The notes under the pieces: model-generated | The model's database searches: none | What the model saw: only the letters and a program-made list of their open reading frames with translations | Told to the model about the DNA's origin: nothing | From: Asterias rubens | Taxonomy: Eukaryota; Echinodermata; Asteroidea; Forcipulatida; Asteriidae | DNA: 64,000 nucleotides | Reading direction: 5' to 3' | Assembly: GCF_902459465.1 (NCBI RefSeq) | Contig: NC_047082.1 | Coordinates: 2,790,001 to 2,854,000, forward strand | In this document: piece by piece, positions 43,561-52,411 of the stretch | Layout: the number at the start of each line of letters is the position of its first letter | How positions within the stretch are numbered: the stretch's first letter is position 1 | Translations under genes and position numbers: made by a program

Positions 43561-43712
43561 ATAGGAGACTTAGGAACGGTAGGTGGCAGCAGACTTACTA
43601 GGTAAATGTCCATTGTTTACGTAGTTCTGAGCATGCGCGCATTACAGAGAACAATGGATTTTACCTGGTAAGTCTACTGCCACCAAGAGTCCTGAAAGTT
43701 CCCTATTGTCAA
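43561..43712. mobile_element. Fold-back MITE family B, good copy
   Basis: The arms GGTGGCAGCAGACTTACTAG and CTGGTAAGTCTACTGCCACC pair, as do TGTCCATTGTTTACG and GAACAATGGATTTTACC. The loop centre is GAGCATGCGCGCATTA. About 150 bp. Nearly identical to 48714-48860, which moved with the TRIM copy. Confidence 0.8.
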
Positions 43713-44146
43713 AAATGTCTGACCACATACTTCAGTCTAATCAAGGGTGCGTTTTGGCAGCTGTAACCAATACTTGTTTTGATCACTGATTAGTGTTTAA
43801 ACGATGGCCAAGTCAACTGAAACAGTTATTGGGTACAACCTCCCAAAACGCACCCCAGGAATTATATTTATTGACCAAACCAACAGCGGACGAGACGCCA
43901 ATTACAGGAAAGGATACAAACAAAACCAATAAGAAATATTCATATAGCCTATGTAAAAACAATCCGATACGTACAAAGTTAACAATTAAAATAGAATCAT
44001 CTTAGGAAAGAAAATTAAAGCATACATTGAAGATTAAGTAAAATAAAATAGGGAACAGAAACAGACCACAAAAAAAAAAAAAAAAAAAAATCAATGTAAA
44101 CAATACCAAATAAAATAAAACAAAACACTGTAAATACATGTATACA
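43713..44146. other. Unassigned, A-rich, with poly-A at 44070-44090
   Basis: No gene. On the minus strand this is the region downstream of the LINE frame; TTTTATTTTA-type words could be the LINE 3' end. Confidence 0.4.
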
Positions 44147-44613
44147 TTAGTTACTGGAAGAGGATATGGCGCTCAAAACCTGACCACGAAAGGAATAAAG
44201 AGGAGGGGCTCCGAACACATCACAAGAACCATGGATACTATTATATGTGCAGGAAATCCTTGACAAAAAGCCACGCTTTGTCACATCTACCCGATTCCTT
44301 GGCACATATAAGATGTGTTTAATAGACTGTCTAGTATTACAGTTAGGAACATGTAAGGCAAAGGGGTTGAACTCAGTGTTGCTAAAATGATTGTGGAAAG
44401 ATTTGTAGAGAAATAGACAGTCATTCAATATTCTTCTCTGTCTAAGGGGTGGAAGTCTGTACATTTTACATAGGTCAAGATAATCCAAGTTATAAACAGT
44501 GCCATTATTTAGTGTCCTATGAATAAACTTGAGAAAACGAAACTGAACTCCCTCTAGTCTATGTGCTTGATGGGCTGAAATAGAGTTAAATACAATGGTA
44601 CAAAATTCAAGAT
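44147..44613 (-). pseudogene. 5'-truncated LINE reverse transcriptase C-terminus
   Basis: A minus-strand frame of about 155 residues with NLEFCTIVFNSISAHQAHRL, RLEGVQFRFLKFI, YNLDYLDLCKMYRLPPLRQR and a PRNRVDVTKRGFLSRIS tail. This is the pattern after the RT domain of non-LTR retrotransposon ORF2 proteins (LE--VWNP...RLE-VQ-RF, L--RR--L). It is uninterrupted, so the insertion is fairly young, but it lacks the catalytic RT core. It joins a MITE A fragment at its upstream edge. Confidence 0.75.
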
Positions 44614-44728
44614 TAGGTCTCGAAATCAAGCATCTGAACGCACACAACTTCGTGTGACAAGGGTGTTTTTTCTTTCATTATTCTCTCGCAACTTAGAGCT
44701 CAAATTTTCACAGGTTTGTTATTTAAAA
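44614..44728 (+). mobile_element. MITE family A, fragment
   Basis: It starts inside the palindrome (TTAGGTCTCGAAATCAAGC) and runs to CACAGGTTTGTTATTT. Both ends are missing. The LINE truncation point lies at its left edge. Confidence 0.75.
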
Positions 44729-45892
44729 AAAAAAAAAATTACAAAAAAAAATCGCTGCATATAGCAGCCACAAACGCAATATAATTTGTGAAGGCCTACA
44801 CCAGATAAATTTTACTGTGTTTTGTAGAAATTATTAAGTTGAAAATATATACTGTGCGTTGCACTTCCACCGATGAAACCTCAGTCGGAAACATAGCCTC
44901 TTGAAACTTTCGAGCGCCATGGCAACAATACCAAAACCAATTAACAAATTCCATTGGTGTATATAATTATTAGAGGTTGTCCAATAAATGCCACAAACGA
45001 GGAAAATGGCGGTCTGAACCCTTCCAATTATGCCATTGCAGCAAAACAGCCACCATAAAAAAGTGGCAAATAGTCGATGGAGTAAGTGGGATGGCGGTGG
45101 AAAAATTATTAGCGTCTATTCCAAACGAATGACTGTGACGAAGTGAGAGATAAAATTAACAACCCCACCAAAACAAACATTCTGGCGAGCTGGGAACCAC
45201 TTTGATTGGTTAAACAAAGCATACATCAATTTGCTACTTTAATTGTAAACAGCATGACCCAGAAACACAGCAATGAGTTTGGAACTCTGCACTATGCAGC
45301 ACAGGGAAAAACAACAACTTAATGCTTGCAATATTTGTGCCCTGTGTGTATGCTGGGAACATGCCAAGTACAATGAATGTTGCGCTGAGTATAAGGCCTT
45401 GTACCTTTTATGGTGATAAAAGGAATTATGTCAAATGATTTGTTTCCTGCATCAAACTATAACTGCCTTTAACAGCCCCAAAATATAAAGGTTATAGGTT
45501 CAATGTTGCTGAGTAACTGTCTGCATCTATGGTGTTTCACACAGTGAAGTGAACTATTGATATTGACACATCACTGCTGTAGGCTTAATTGTAAAGACAC
45601 AGAGATTCTTAACAGGAAAGGGGATTTCTACATAAGCAGATCAAATGTAAGGGGCAGTGTGTAATATAGTGCTATGAACGGAATCATTCTGTATTCACCT
45701 GGACCAAGTTACTTCTTCCATAAACAATTCAAGTAAGTTGCAGTAGAGTCAAACAGCAAAGGTATGTTTCAGAGATAGTTAGCTTAGGAACATTTACTTT
45801 CGTTTCATGATTGAATGATTACCCTTATTTCTCAATTAATACGTTTTCGCTGATGGTTGAAGAGACCAAGGTTTTTGATGGCAATTTGTCTT
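44729..45892. other. Unassigned spacer
   Basis: No supported gene. AAATGGCGGTCTGAACCC near 45003 and GATGGCGGTGG near 45090 are YY1-like words without other promoter context. Confidence 0.35.
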
Positions 45893-46085
45893 TATAAAGC
45901 CTGGTTACATACTTCCTGCAACTGCGAAAACGAACTTTGACGTCAAAGAGCTGTATTTCGCAGATAATGTTTTGCAGGAGTTGAAAATAAGTCAAGTGAT
46001 GCAAATTATTCGTTGCTATTTTGTGATGTCAACAATCCTGTAGCATTCATAGTCGCAGTCCCAGAAAGTATGAATCAGGCTTTAG
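45893..46085. mobile_element. MITE family D, copy 2
   Basis: Ends AAAGCCTGGTTACATACTTC and GAAAGTATGAATCAGGCTTT are inverted. The core has TTTGACGTCAAAG and GCAAATTATTCGTTGC, as in the copy at 59343. Confidence 0.75.
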
Positions 46086-46091
46086 TCTGGC

Positions 46092-46466
46092 TTAAATACC
46101 CTGGACACTATTGGTATTGTCAAAGACCAGTCTTCTCACTTGTTGTACATCTCAACATGTATGCATAAAATAACAAACCTCTGAAAATTTGAGCTCAATC
46201 GGTCATCGAAGTTGCGAGATAATAAAGAAAGCAAAAACACCCTTGTCACACGAAGTTGTGCGCTTTCAGATGCTTGATTTCAAGACCTCAAATTCTAAAT
46301 CTGAGGTCTTGAAATCAAATTCGATGTAAATCTTCTTTCTCAAAAACTACTTCACTTCAGATGGACCCGTTTCTCACAATGTTTTATACTATCAACCTCT
46401 TACCAAGTAAGGTTTTGTGCTAATAATTATTTTGAGTAATTACCAATAGTGTCCACTGCCTTTAAG
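46092..46466 (-). mobile_element. MITE family A, full copy
   Basis: It starts TACCCTGGACACTATTGGTA (end eroded) and finishes CAATAGTGTCCACTGCCTTT. The palindrome GACCTCAAATTCTAAATCTG pairs with AGGTCTTGAAATC. It lies 120 bp upstream of TRIM copy 5, in the opposite orientation to the MITE before TRIM copy 2. Confidence 0.85.
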
Positions 46467-46549
46467 TCCCACAATGGAAAAATCAGTGACTATGTGGACA
46501 CTTGACAAGCAGCGCAAACAAATGTTTTTGTACGCTATGCAATTTTTGC

Positions 46550-46589
46550 TGTTATCATTCTTCATTGATTTTACAGGTACCAAGTCAAG
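46550..46589 (+). promoter_or_regulatory. TRIM copy 5 leader with 3' splice site
   Basis: ATTCTTCATTGATTTTACAG provides an acceptor at 46576. Only GTACCAAGTCAAG separates it from the ATG. It differs from both other leader classes. Confidence 0.6.
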
Positions 46590-48386
46590 ATGGCCTCAAG
46601 AGTAACAGATCAACCACTCCTGCAAAAGATCAGCCACAGACATCTTGAGTGTCAAATCTGCATGGAGCGCTTCAAGGAGCCCAAAATGCTGGAGTGTTTT
46701 CATTCATTTTGTCTGGAATGCCTTCAACACCTAGCAGAGACTAACCCAACTAGTCCAACACTAATATGCCCATTGTGTCGAAGTCAAACTTCCTTGACTA
46801 AAAACAGAGTTTCTCAACTTTGTTCGGACTTCAAAATGACTTCTTTGTTGGATGAAATAAGAGAGCATGAGACTGAATTACAAAGTCTACAAGAAATTCA
46901 ACCACCTGGCAGAAAGGAATCCGTTTCTAAATGTAGCAAGCATACTGGCAAGGATGTTATCATGTACTGTGACTCATGCAAACAGTTGATATGCACAACT
47001 TGCATTGCTAAGGACCACAAAATGCATCCTGCCACTGAACTCAATGAGGTTGTTGACAACTACAAGAAGAAAGCCAATGAAATATTAGCAGCAGTAGCAC
47101 AACATCACATAACTTTTAAGATTGCTATGGAAGACATAGGTATGTCTCGCAAGACATTAGATTCTATGTTTGCTGCCACCAAAGCACAGATCTCCAAGAA
47201 GACAGATGAGAAGATTGCCAAAGAGGTTGCACGGATGAGACAGGAAGAGAACAACCTGATGTTGGAGTTAGCCCAGACTTATGAAGACAAAGCCACACAA
47301 ATAGAAACTGCACTTACAACAAATAACACCGAAATGACAAAAGCACAGAATATGCAAGTTACAGTTAGTCAACACATATATAAAGTGAACTTCAGTGAGA
47401 ACCTACAACTGATAGAGAAACTCTTGCAAGACCTCAAAGACTACACAGAGATACAGCCCAAACAAGTGACCAGCGAACTGACTTGTTTTGACTTTGAAGG
47501 TGATCAGAAAACATTCGAGAGACTGAGAATCAAAGAAGAACAGAAACTAGGAGCAGCTTCTGCTTCAGATACAACATGCAAACCCAAGACAAAACTGACA
47601 TGGACACTGAAAACAGAAATAACCAGATATAAGAACAGAGATAAACAAATACAAAACATATGCGCATCGAAGGCGGCTTCCTACTGCAATAGCGACATTG
47701 TCATCTGTGATTTAAAGAGCAGCATCTTGATCAAAATATCAGTCGACAGCAGAGCCCAATCAAAGGTCCTCCCAAAAGAGCTGTCGATTGAAGGTCTCAT
47801 TCATCCTAGAAGAGTGACTGTGAACAAGAAAGATGAGCTCATTGTTGTAGACAACACAGAAGTTAAGATCTTCAATAGAAAATATAAGTGTCTCAATTGT
47901 TTCACACTGAGTGGACAGCCAACGATCCAGCCATCATGTATAGCAGTGGATGACAATAATCACATAGCAGTGGGATATGTACATGGAGAAATCTCGCTGT
48001 ACAGACAAGATGGATCCCTTATAAATACATTGCTGGCTCAAGGGATCGGTGGATTCTTAACTATCCACAAACAGCAACTCATCTACACCAACTGGGATGA
48101 CAAGAAGTTAGTATCAATTGGCTACAATGGTGACATTATATTCTCAGTAGATATCAATCATAACATGTTGCCTCGTGGTTTATGTTGCGACAAGGATGGT
48201 AGCATCTATGTTGCTGCGTGGGATAAGCTATCACCATCAGGTGACATCCACCATTACAATCCTGATGGCAAGTACATCGGATGTATCATTAAGGGCTGTG
48301 TTCATCCAAATGGTATAACATTCACACCAGCTGGTGATCTGGTTGTGGCTACGTATGCATCAGTTAAAATATACAAACAGGAGTAA
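46590..48386 (+). CDS. TRIM-type RING/B-box/coiled-coil/NHL-like protein (TRIM copy 5)
   Basis: A 598-residue predicted E3 ligase, intronless across the coding region. Its N-terminus (MASRVTDQPLLQK) is unlike the MAERITVESVL start of the others. RING C21 to C63 is complete, with Phe in the C-x-H position (CFH). B-box starts C115. Coiled coil about 150-290, propeller to the end with SIYVAAWDKLSPSGDIHHYN and PAGDLVVATYASVKIY. It is near-identical to TRIM copy 4 from codon 39 on; scattered replacements cluster in the coiled coil. The stop is TAA, and about 100 bp of 3' flank is shared with copy 4. Confidence 0.93.
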   Translation: MASRVTDQPLLQKISHRHLECQICMERFKEPKMLECFHSFCLECLQHLAETNPTSPTLICPLCRSQTSLTKNRVSQLCSDFKMTSLLDEIREHETELQSLQEIQPPGRKESVSKCSKHTGKDVIMYCDSCKQLICTTCIAKDHKMHPATELNEVVDNYKKKANEILAAVAQHHITFKIAMEDIGMSRKTLDSMFAATKAQISKKTDEKIAKEVARMRQEENNLMLELAQTYEDKATQIETALTTNNTEMTKAQNMQVTVSQHIYKVNFSENLQLIEKLLQDLKDYTEIQPKQVTSELTCFDFEGDQKTFERLRIKEEQKLGAASASDTTCKPKTKLTWTLKTEITRYKNRDKQIQNICASKAASYCNSDIVICDLKSSILIKISVDSRAQSKVLPKELSIEGLIHPRRVTVNKKDELIVVDNTEVKIFNRKYKCLNCFTLSGQPTIQPSCIAVDDNNHIAVGYVHGEISLYRQDGSLINTLLAQGIGGFLTIHKQQLIYTNWDDKKLVSIGYNGDIIFSVDINHNMLPRGLCCDKDGSIYVAAWDKLSPSGDIHHYNPDGKYIGCIIKGCVHPNGITFTPAGDLVVATYASVKIYKQE

Positions 48387-48515
48387 AAACAGATTTTGGA
48401 AAGACTGAAGAAACAACAAGACACAGCAAGGATTGAACAAATCTATTTTGATTAATTCTAGGGAAAATCTGTGCACCATGTATTTTACTTAGTGTGCTGC
48501 ACACCGATTACTCAC

Positions 48516-48600
48516 CTTTCTGTTTCTTTGAATGTCTCCAAATCTCTCTGATAGTGTCTTCAGAGCTCACATTGCAGAGTCCTCAGCATCTGCCCTGTGT
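48516..48600 (-). pseudogene. 143-nt exon family, decayed copy behind TRIM copy 5
   Basis: Same state as 43349-43436, with the shared internal stop. The flank differs from copy 4 by loss of about 55 bp between TGTGCTGCACA and CCGATTACTCACC and by a smaller deletion after TGCCCTGTG. Confidence 0.5.
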
Positions 48601-48713
48601 CGATCTTGCAGATCTTGGAAGTGCCATGAAAATGCTTCAGACTTTGCAAGGAAAGGCCAGGTGGACATGATGAGAGACACCTTTGATAAAAAGAGTGAAA
48701 ACAAGTTGTTAAT

Positions 48714-48860
48714 AGGAGACTTAGGAACGGTAGGTGGCAGCAGACTTACCAGGTAAATGTCCATTGTTTACGTAGTTCTGAGCATGCGCACATTACAGAG
48801 AACAATGGATTTTACCTGGTAAGTCTACTGCCACCAAGAGTCCTGAAATTTCCTTTTGTC
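48714..48860. mobile_element. Fold-back MITE family B, good copy
   Basis: Arms GGTGGCAGCAGACTTACCAG and CTGGTAAGTCTACTGCCACC, core GAGCATGCGCACATTA. Nearly identical to 43561-43712. Confidence 0.8.
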
Positions 48861-49152
48861 AAAAATGTTTAAACCACATACTTCAGTCTAATCAGGGCTG
48901 TGTTTTGGCAGCTGTAACCAAAACTTGTTTCAGTCAACCCCAACCTATTTAAACTTACCCAGTCTGTTTCTCCTACAGTCTACTACTTGATATTTGAAGT
49001 TAAAAATGGGACACCCTTCAGGTGATCCTTCTGCTGCCGCTTGTATCATAAACTTGGGTGTGACCCAGTTACACGTTGTATGACCACCAGCCTTATGTTA
49101 AATGTACTCAGTCAGTTTCAATAGTATTACAAGTAGGATTTGAAACTTTGCA
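48861..49152. other. Unassigned spacer
   Basis: The first ~40 bp still match the flank of TRIM copy 4. The rest shows no feature. Confidence 0.4.
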
Positions 49153-49432
49153 TGGTGGAAATACGATATAGAAAGGTTTGCGGTAACACCATGTAATATC
49201 TACCATGACTATATCTAATGAGTTGGGGTGGTTCTGAAAAACACCGTTGGTTTCAACTCGACGTTTCGATCAGTATGCTCTGATCGTGTTCTGATCGTCT
49301 TCTCCAGAAGACGATCAGAGCATACTGATCAAAACGTCGAGTTTAAACCAACAGTTCTTTTCAGAACCACCCCAACTCATTAGTGATAGTCATTACATGG
49401 TGTTACTGCAAACCTTTCTATATTAGTGTTAC
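49153..49432. mobile_element. Long fold-back element (about 280 bp hairpin)
   Basis: The left arm starts TATAGAAAGGTTTGCGGTAA and holds AATGAGTTGGGGTGGTTCTG, CTCGACGTTTCGATCAGTAT and GATCGTCTTCT. The right arm mirrors these back to CTGCAAACCTTTCTATA. The arms meet at CTCCAGAAGACG with almost no loop. A few differences between arms show age. Part of the arm (GGTTCTGAAAAGAACC) recurs alone near 50089. Confidence 0.88.
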
Positions 49433-50160
49433 ATATCAGTCCAAGTTGCCTCATTGTGTGTGCTGTGACATTTATGGTGGCAGTCCTTATTTTACTGTAT
49501 AGAAAGACTACCAAGTGAGATCCAGCATTAAAGTTTTGTTGGCAAGTTCATTGGGTGTACATTGTATCGTTAAGGGATTTCATAACTCACATCAGCTGCT
49601 GTGGAAATGTCAGTTCATTTTGGTCAATGGTAAGCTTTTGGAGGGTACATTTCAGGCTCCATGTTTCTTCCTACATGCGATCACTGCCGGAACATCCAAT
49701 GACATTTGGCATCATCTGCTCATGCGTCACAGACGACATACAAACAATTGCCTGCTAACAACCATGAAAATAAACCACATTTTCAAAACTCACCATTACG
49801 TATCTCTCGCTCTTCTTCTTCTTCAACTTCTTCAACAAAATCACTGTGTAAACAGTTTCAAATGTTTTGGCTGAGCAAATGTGTTTACTTTTCTTACAAT
49901 TTCATTCTGGAATACTTCACAATTTAAAATTATAGTACAACCAGTGCCGTCTCCTCCTAAAATACTTGATCAACCAAAATAGTTAAGAGATATAAATTAG
50001 TTCTAAAAAATAATAAACTAACCCATTTGACTCCGCCCGCATATAAACAGTAGTTGGTAAGTCAAGTGTAATCTCTTTTGAGTAGTTTTGGTTCTGAAAA
50101 GAACCAGTGGTTGACAACTTACTTAACATTTTAAGCACTTTTAACAGAAGTTTTGTTTAT
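49433..50160. other. Unassigned spacer
   Basis: The longest plus-strand frame (49515-49874, 119 codons) has no family resemblance and no splice or promoter context, so I do not call it. Confidence 0.4.
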
Positions 50161-50164
50161 CAAC

Positions 50165-50330
50165 AATTTTTTTGTTTTTTACCCATATACACTGGTGTGT
50201 GTTAGCACTGTATACTCAGTACTTCCCCGAGTTCTGTAACAAAAATCACAGGCATATTACTCGGGTGCGAATCGAACCCACAACATTTGCAATTTTAGAG
50301 CAGTGTCATACCAACTAGACCTTTTTTATA
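50165..50330 (-). mobile_element. SINE family 2, reversed copy
   Basis: On the minus strand, GGTCTAGTTGGTATGACACT is followed by TTGCAAATGTTGTGGGTTCG and ATTCGCACCCGAGTAATATG, then the family body with GTATACAGTGCTAACACACA. It has A-box- and B-box-like words. Confidence 0.65.
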
Positions 50331-50572
50331 ATCTTTAAAAATCTGTATGAAGGATTCATTTAAATTAATGACTTACATAAGTACAATAATAAAAAGCCAA
50401 ATTTAACCTTTGCTGCTTACATGTAAGTGATGATGACTTCAAGAAATAACTATACGTAAAATCTGATAGATTAACTGGAGACTATAATTGAAAACTATTT
50501 CTTGTTTAGTCATTGTATGTAACTCATTGTTGTTAAACACTGCCAGGGTACAAAAATCGACTGGAACTACTA

Positions 50573-50866
50573 CTTATAGACCCCTTGCAATACGCGCGGC
50601 GTACTCGCATGTGCCTATCCTGGGTGTCATTTTGGGTGTCAAAATCGTATACAAAACGTGCACAAAAGAGAGTTGACACCGAAAATTACGCATATTGTTC
50701 GGAGATGCGTTCTGTATTGTGTAAGAAATCAATAGCTCCCCCTTGCATAACGTGAAACGCTGCAGGGTCACACGCACGTTTTTACGCACAGAGATTAGCT
50801 ATTGTCCAATGATCTGCCTCCTTTTTGAGAGTGTGACGTCATATGCAATGGGTCTATAGCTTATAA
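50573..50866. mobile_element. MITE family C, copy 2
   Basis: The ends TATAGACCCCTTGCAATACG and ATATGCAATGGGTCTATA form an inverted repeat of about 15 bp. The interior contains GTGCACAAAAGAGAGTTGAC and GAGAGTGTGACGTCATATGC. It is non-coding. The sister copy at 39044 has lost its ends. Confidence 0.75.
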
Positions 50867-51467
50867 AGGATTGTTATTAACTTCACTACCTCCCTTGCTT
50901 GGGGTGAATTCTTAATTGGTCTCAAACCTTTGACTAGCTTGCTCTAGTCATTGTCAGGATACTAGAATTTCTTGTTTCAGGACAATTAGTTAAACCAATT
51001 TTTAAAAAGTATTGCATAGTGTAGACTACCCAAACAGATGAATTCAATTTGTAATTGTATTCTTCAACCCAAAGGCTATTTTCATGTTGCTAAGGACACT
51101 TCCATTGGAAATTCTTAAAGTCTATGAAAAACTTTTGAAGGGGCGAAGGCCAAGACCAGGGCAACAGAATTCCAGGCCTGCTTGACTATCACTTTAAAAA
51201 ATCCCAGTTAGATAAAATGGCATCCCTGTAAAGAGCCCAAATCATCGTTTCCTTTTACTGCTGGAGGGAGTCTCGCTGACTTTACGCTTGGTGCCCCGCT
51301 CACTGGTTGATGGTGTTGAAGTAAAGAGCTGGTATGTGTGGGAAGTTAAGGTGGTTAAATCTATCATCCGACCAGTGTAGTGTCTTACCTTCCAGGAAAT
51401 GCACTGGAATGCAAATGATCACTTGTTTTTTTCCAATAAGGGTGACACGGTTTATCACTGTATACTA
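50867..51467. other. 3' flank of the MDC1-like gene
   Basis: It contains a dispersed GGCGAAGGCCAAGACCAGGG/AATTCCAGGCCTG repeat at 51125-51210. I found no clear AATAAA on the minus strand close to the stop, so the polyadenylation site is unplaced. Confidence 0.4.
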
Positions 51468-51653
51468 TTAAATTGTTATTTTCAAAGGATATAATTCAGG
51501 CTGGATCTCCTGCCTCAGCATCCCCGTTAGAATAAACTCAGCACTGACGATCTGTAGCCCCGCCTTGATGGCTGATTGACACTTGGCTTTATCCTCCTCG
51601 CATGATATGATGATGGTGTAGGGATCTGGCTTCACTGGCAAGCTGCTCAGGAA
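51468..51653 (-). CDS. MDC1: MDC1-like terminal exon, end of BRCT2
   Basis: Acceptor ATGCATTAG, stop TAA at 51468-51470, 186 nt. Encodes FLSSLPVKPDPYTIIISCEE, then QIVSAEFILTGMLRQEIQPE and LYPLKITI. The SAEFILTG-L-QE helix matches the end of MDC1 BRCT2; the chain stops soon after, as in the family. Confidence 0.87.
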   Translation of the reverse strand, partial: FLSSLPVKPDPYTIIISCEEDKAKCQSAIKAGLQIVSAEFILTGMLRQEIQPELYPLKITI

Positions 51654-52368
51654 CTAATGCATATTCAGATATTCATATTATTCAAATTAGTAAGAACTGC
51701 CTTGATGGCTGATTGACATTTGCTCTTCAAGCAGACTTGAATCCTCGATACTGATTGGTCAACCCATACCATCGAGAGGCGTGATATAAGCGTAAAAACG
51801 TGCAAAAGTGACTACATTATAATAATAATCTGGGATGCTAATCATCCTTACTTCCAGCTACATTGTAAGAGCTGAATTGCGAAGGAAGCGGCTACACAAA
51901 GCAGGCATGCAAAGGCGCCTCTGGCTGCCATCCACATCAACCCATTATGAACACGGAGCACAGCCAGAGATCGAAAGTGTTTGATTTTTCCTGAGGGAGG
52001 AAAACCGGATGGTCTGGGAAAACCCTCAACTCAAATATGGCCCTGGCAGGGTATCGAACCAGGGTCACCTTGGTGAGAGGCGAGCGCTTTACGCACAAGC
52101 CAACCAAACCCTCTTAGTGCAGAGTGCTACTGATCTACAAAGTAAACAATGAGTTTTAGTTTAGTTTTAGTTTTATTAGACTTTACACTGGCATAAAAAT
52201 ATAGAAATACAAATCGATACATAAAGAAATAAAGAATCAAATTAGCTATAAAAAATACCAAGCCAGTGAGTGACGAGGAGGAACAGGTGACCAGCACCTC
52301 TACAAAGCCGTCCTGTCACAAGAAATGTCCCCTGAAACCCACCCCATAGCAAAAAACCACCCAACCCA

Positions 52369-52411
<43 letters not shown>

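Noticed and set aside
44147-44613. A host gene encoding a 166-residue protein
   Set aside because: The pattern matches the C-terminus of non-LTR retrotransposon ORF2, and the first codons come from a MITE fragment.
49515-49874. A 119-codon plus-strand gene
   Set aside because: No family resemblance, no splice or promoter signals; overlapping frames of similar length exist, so chance is likely.
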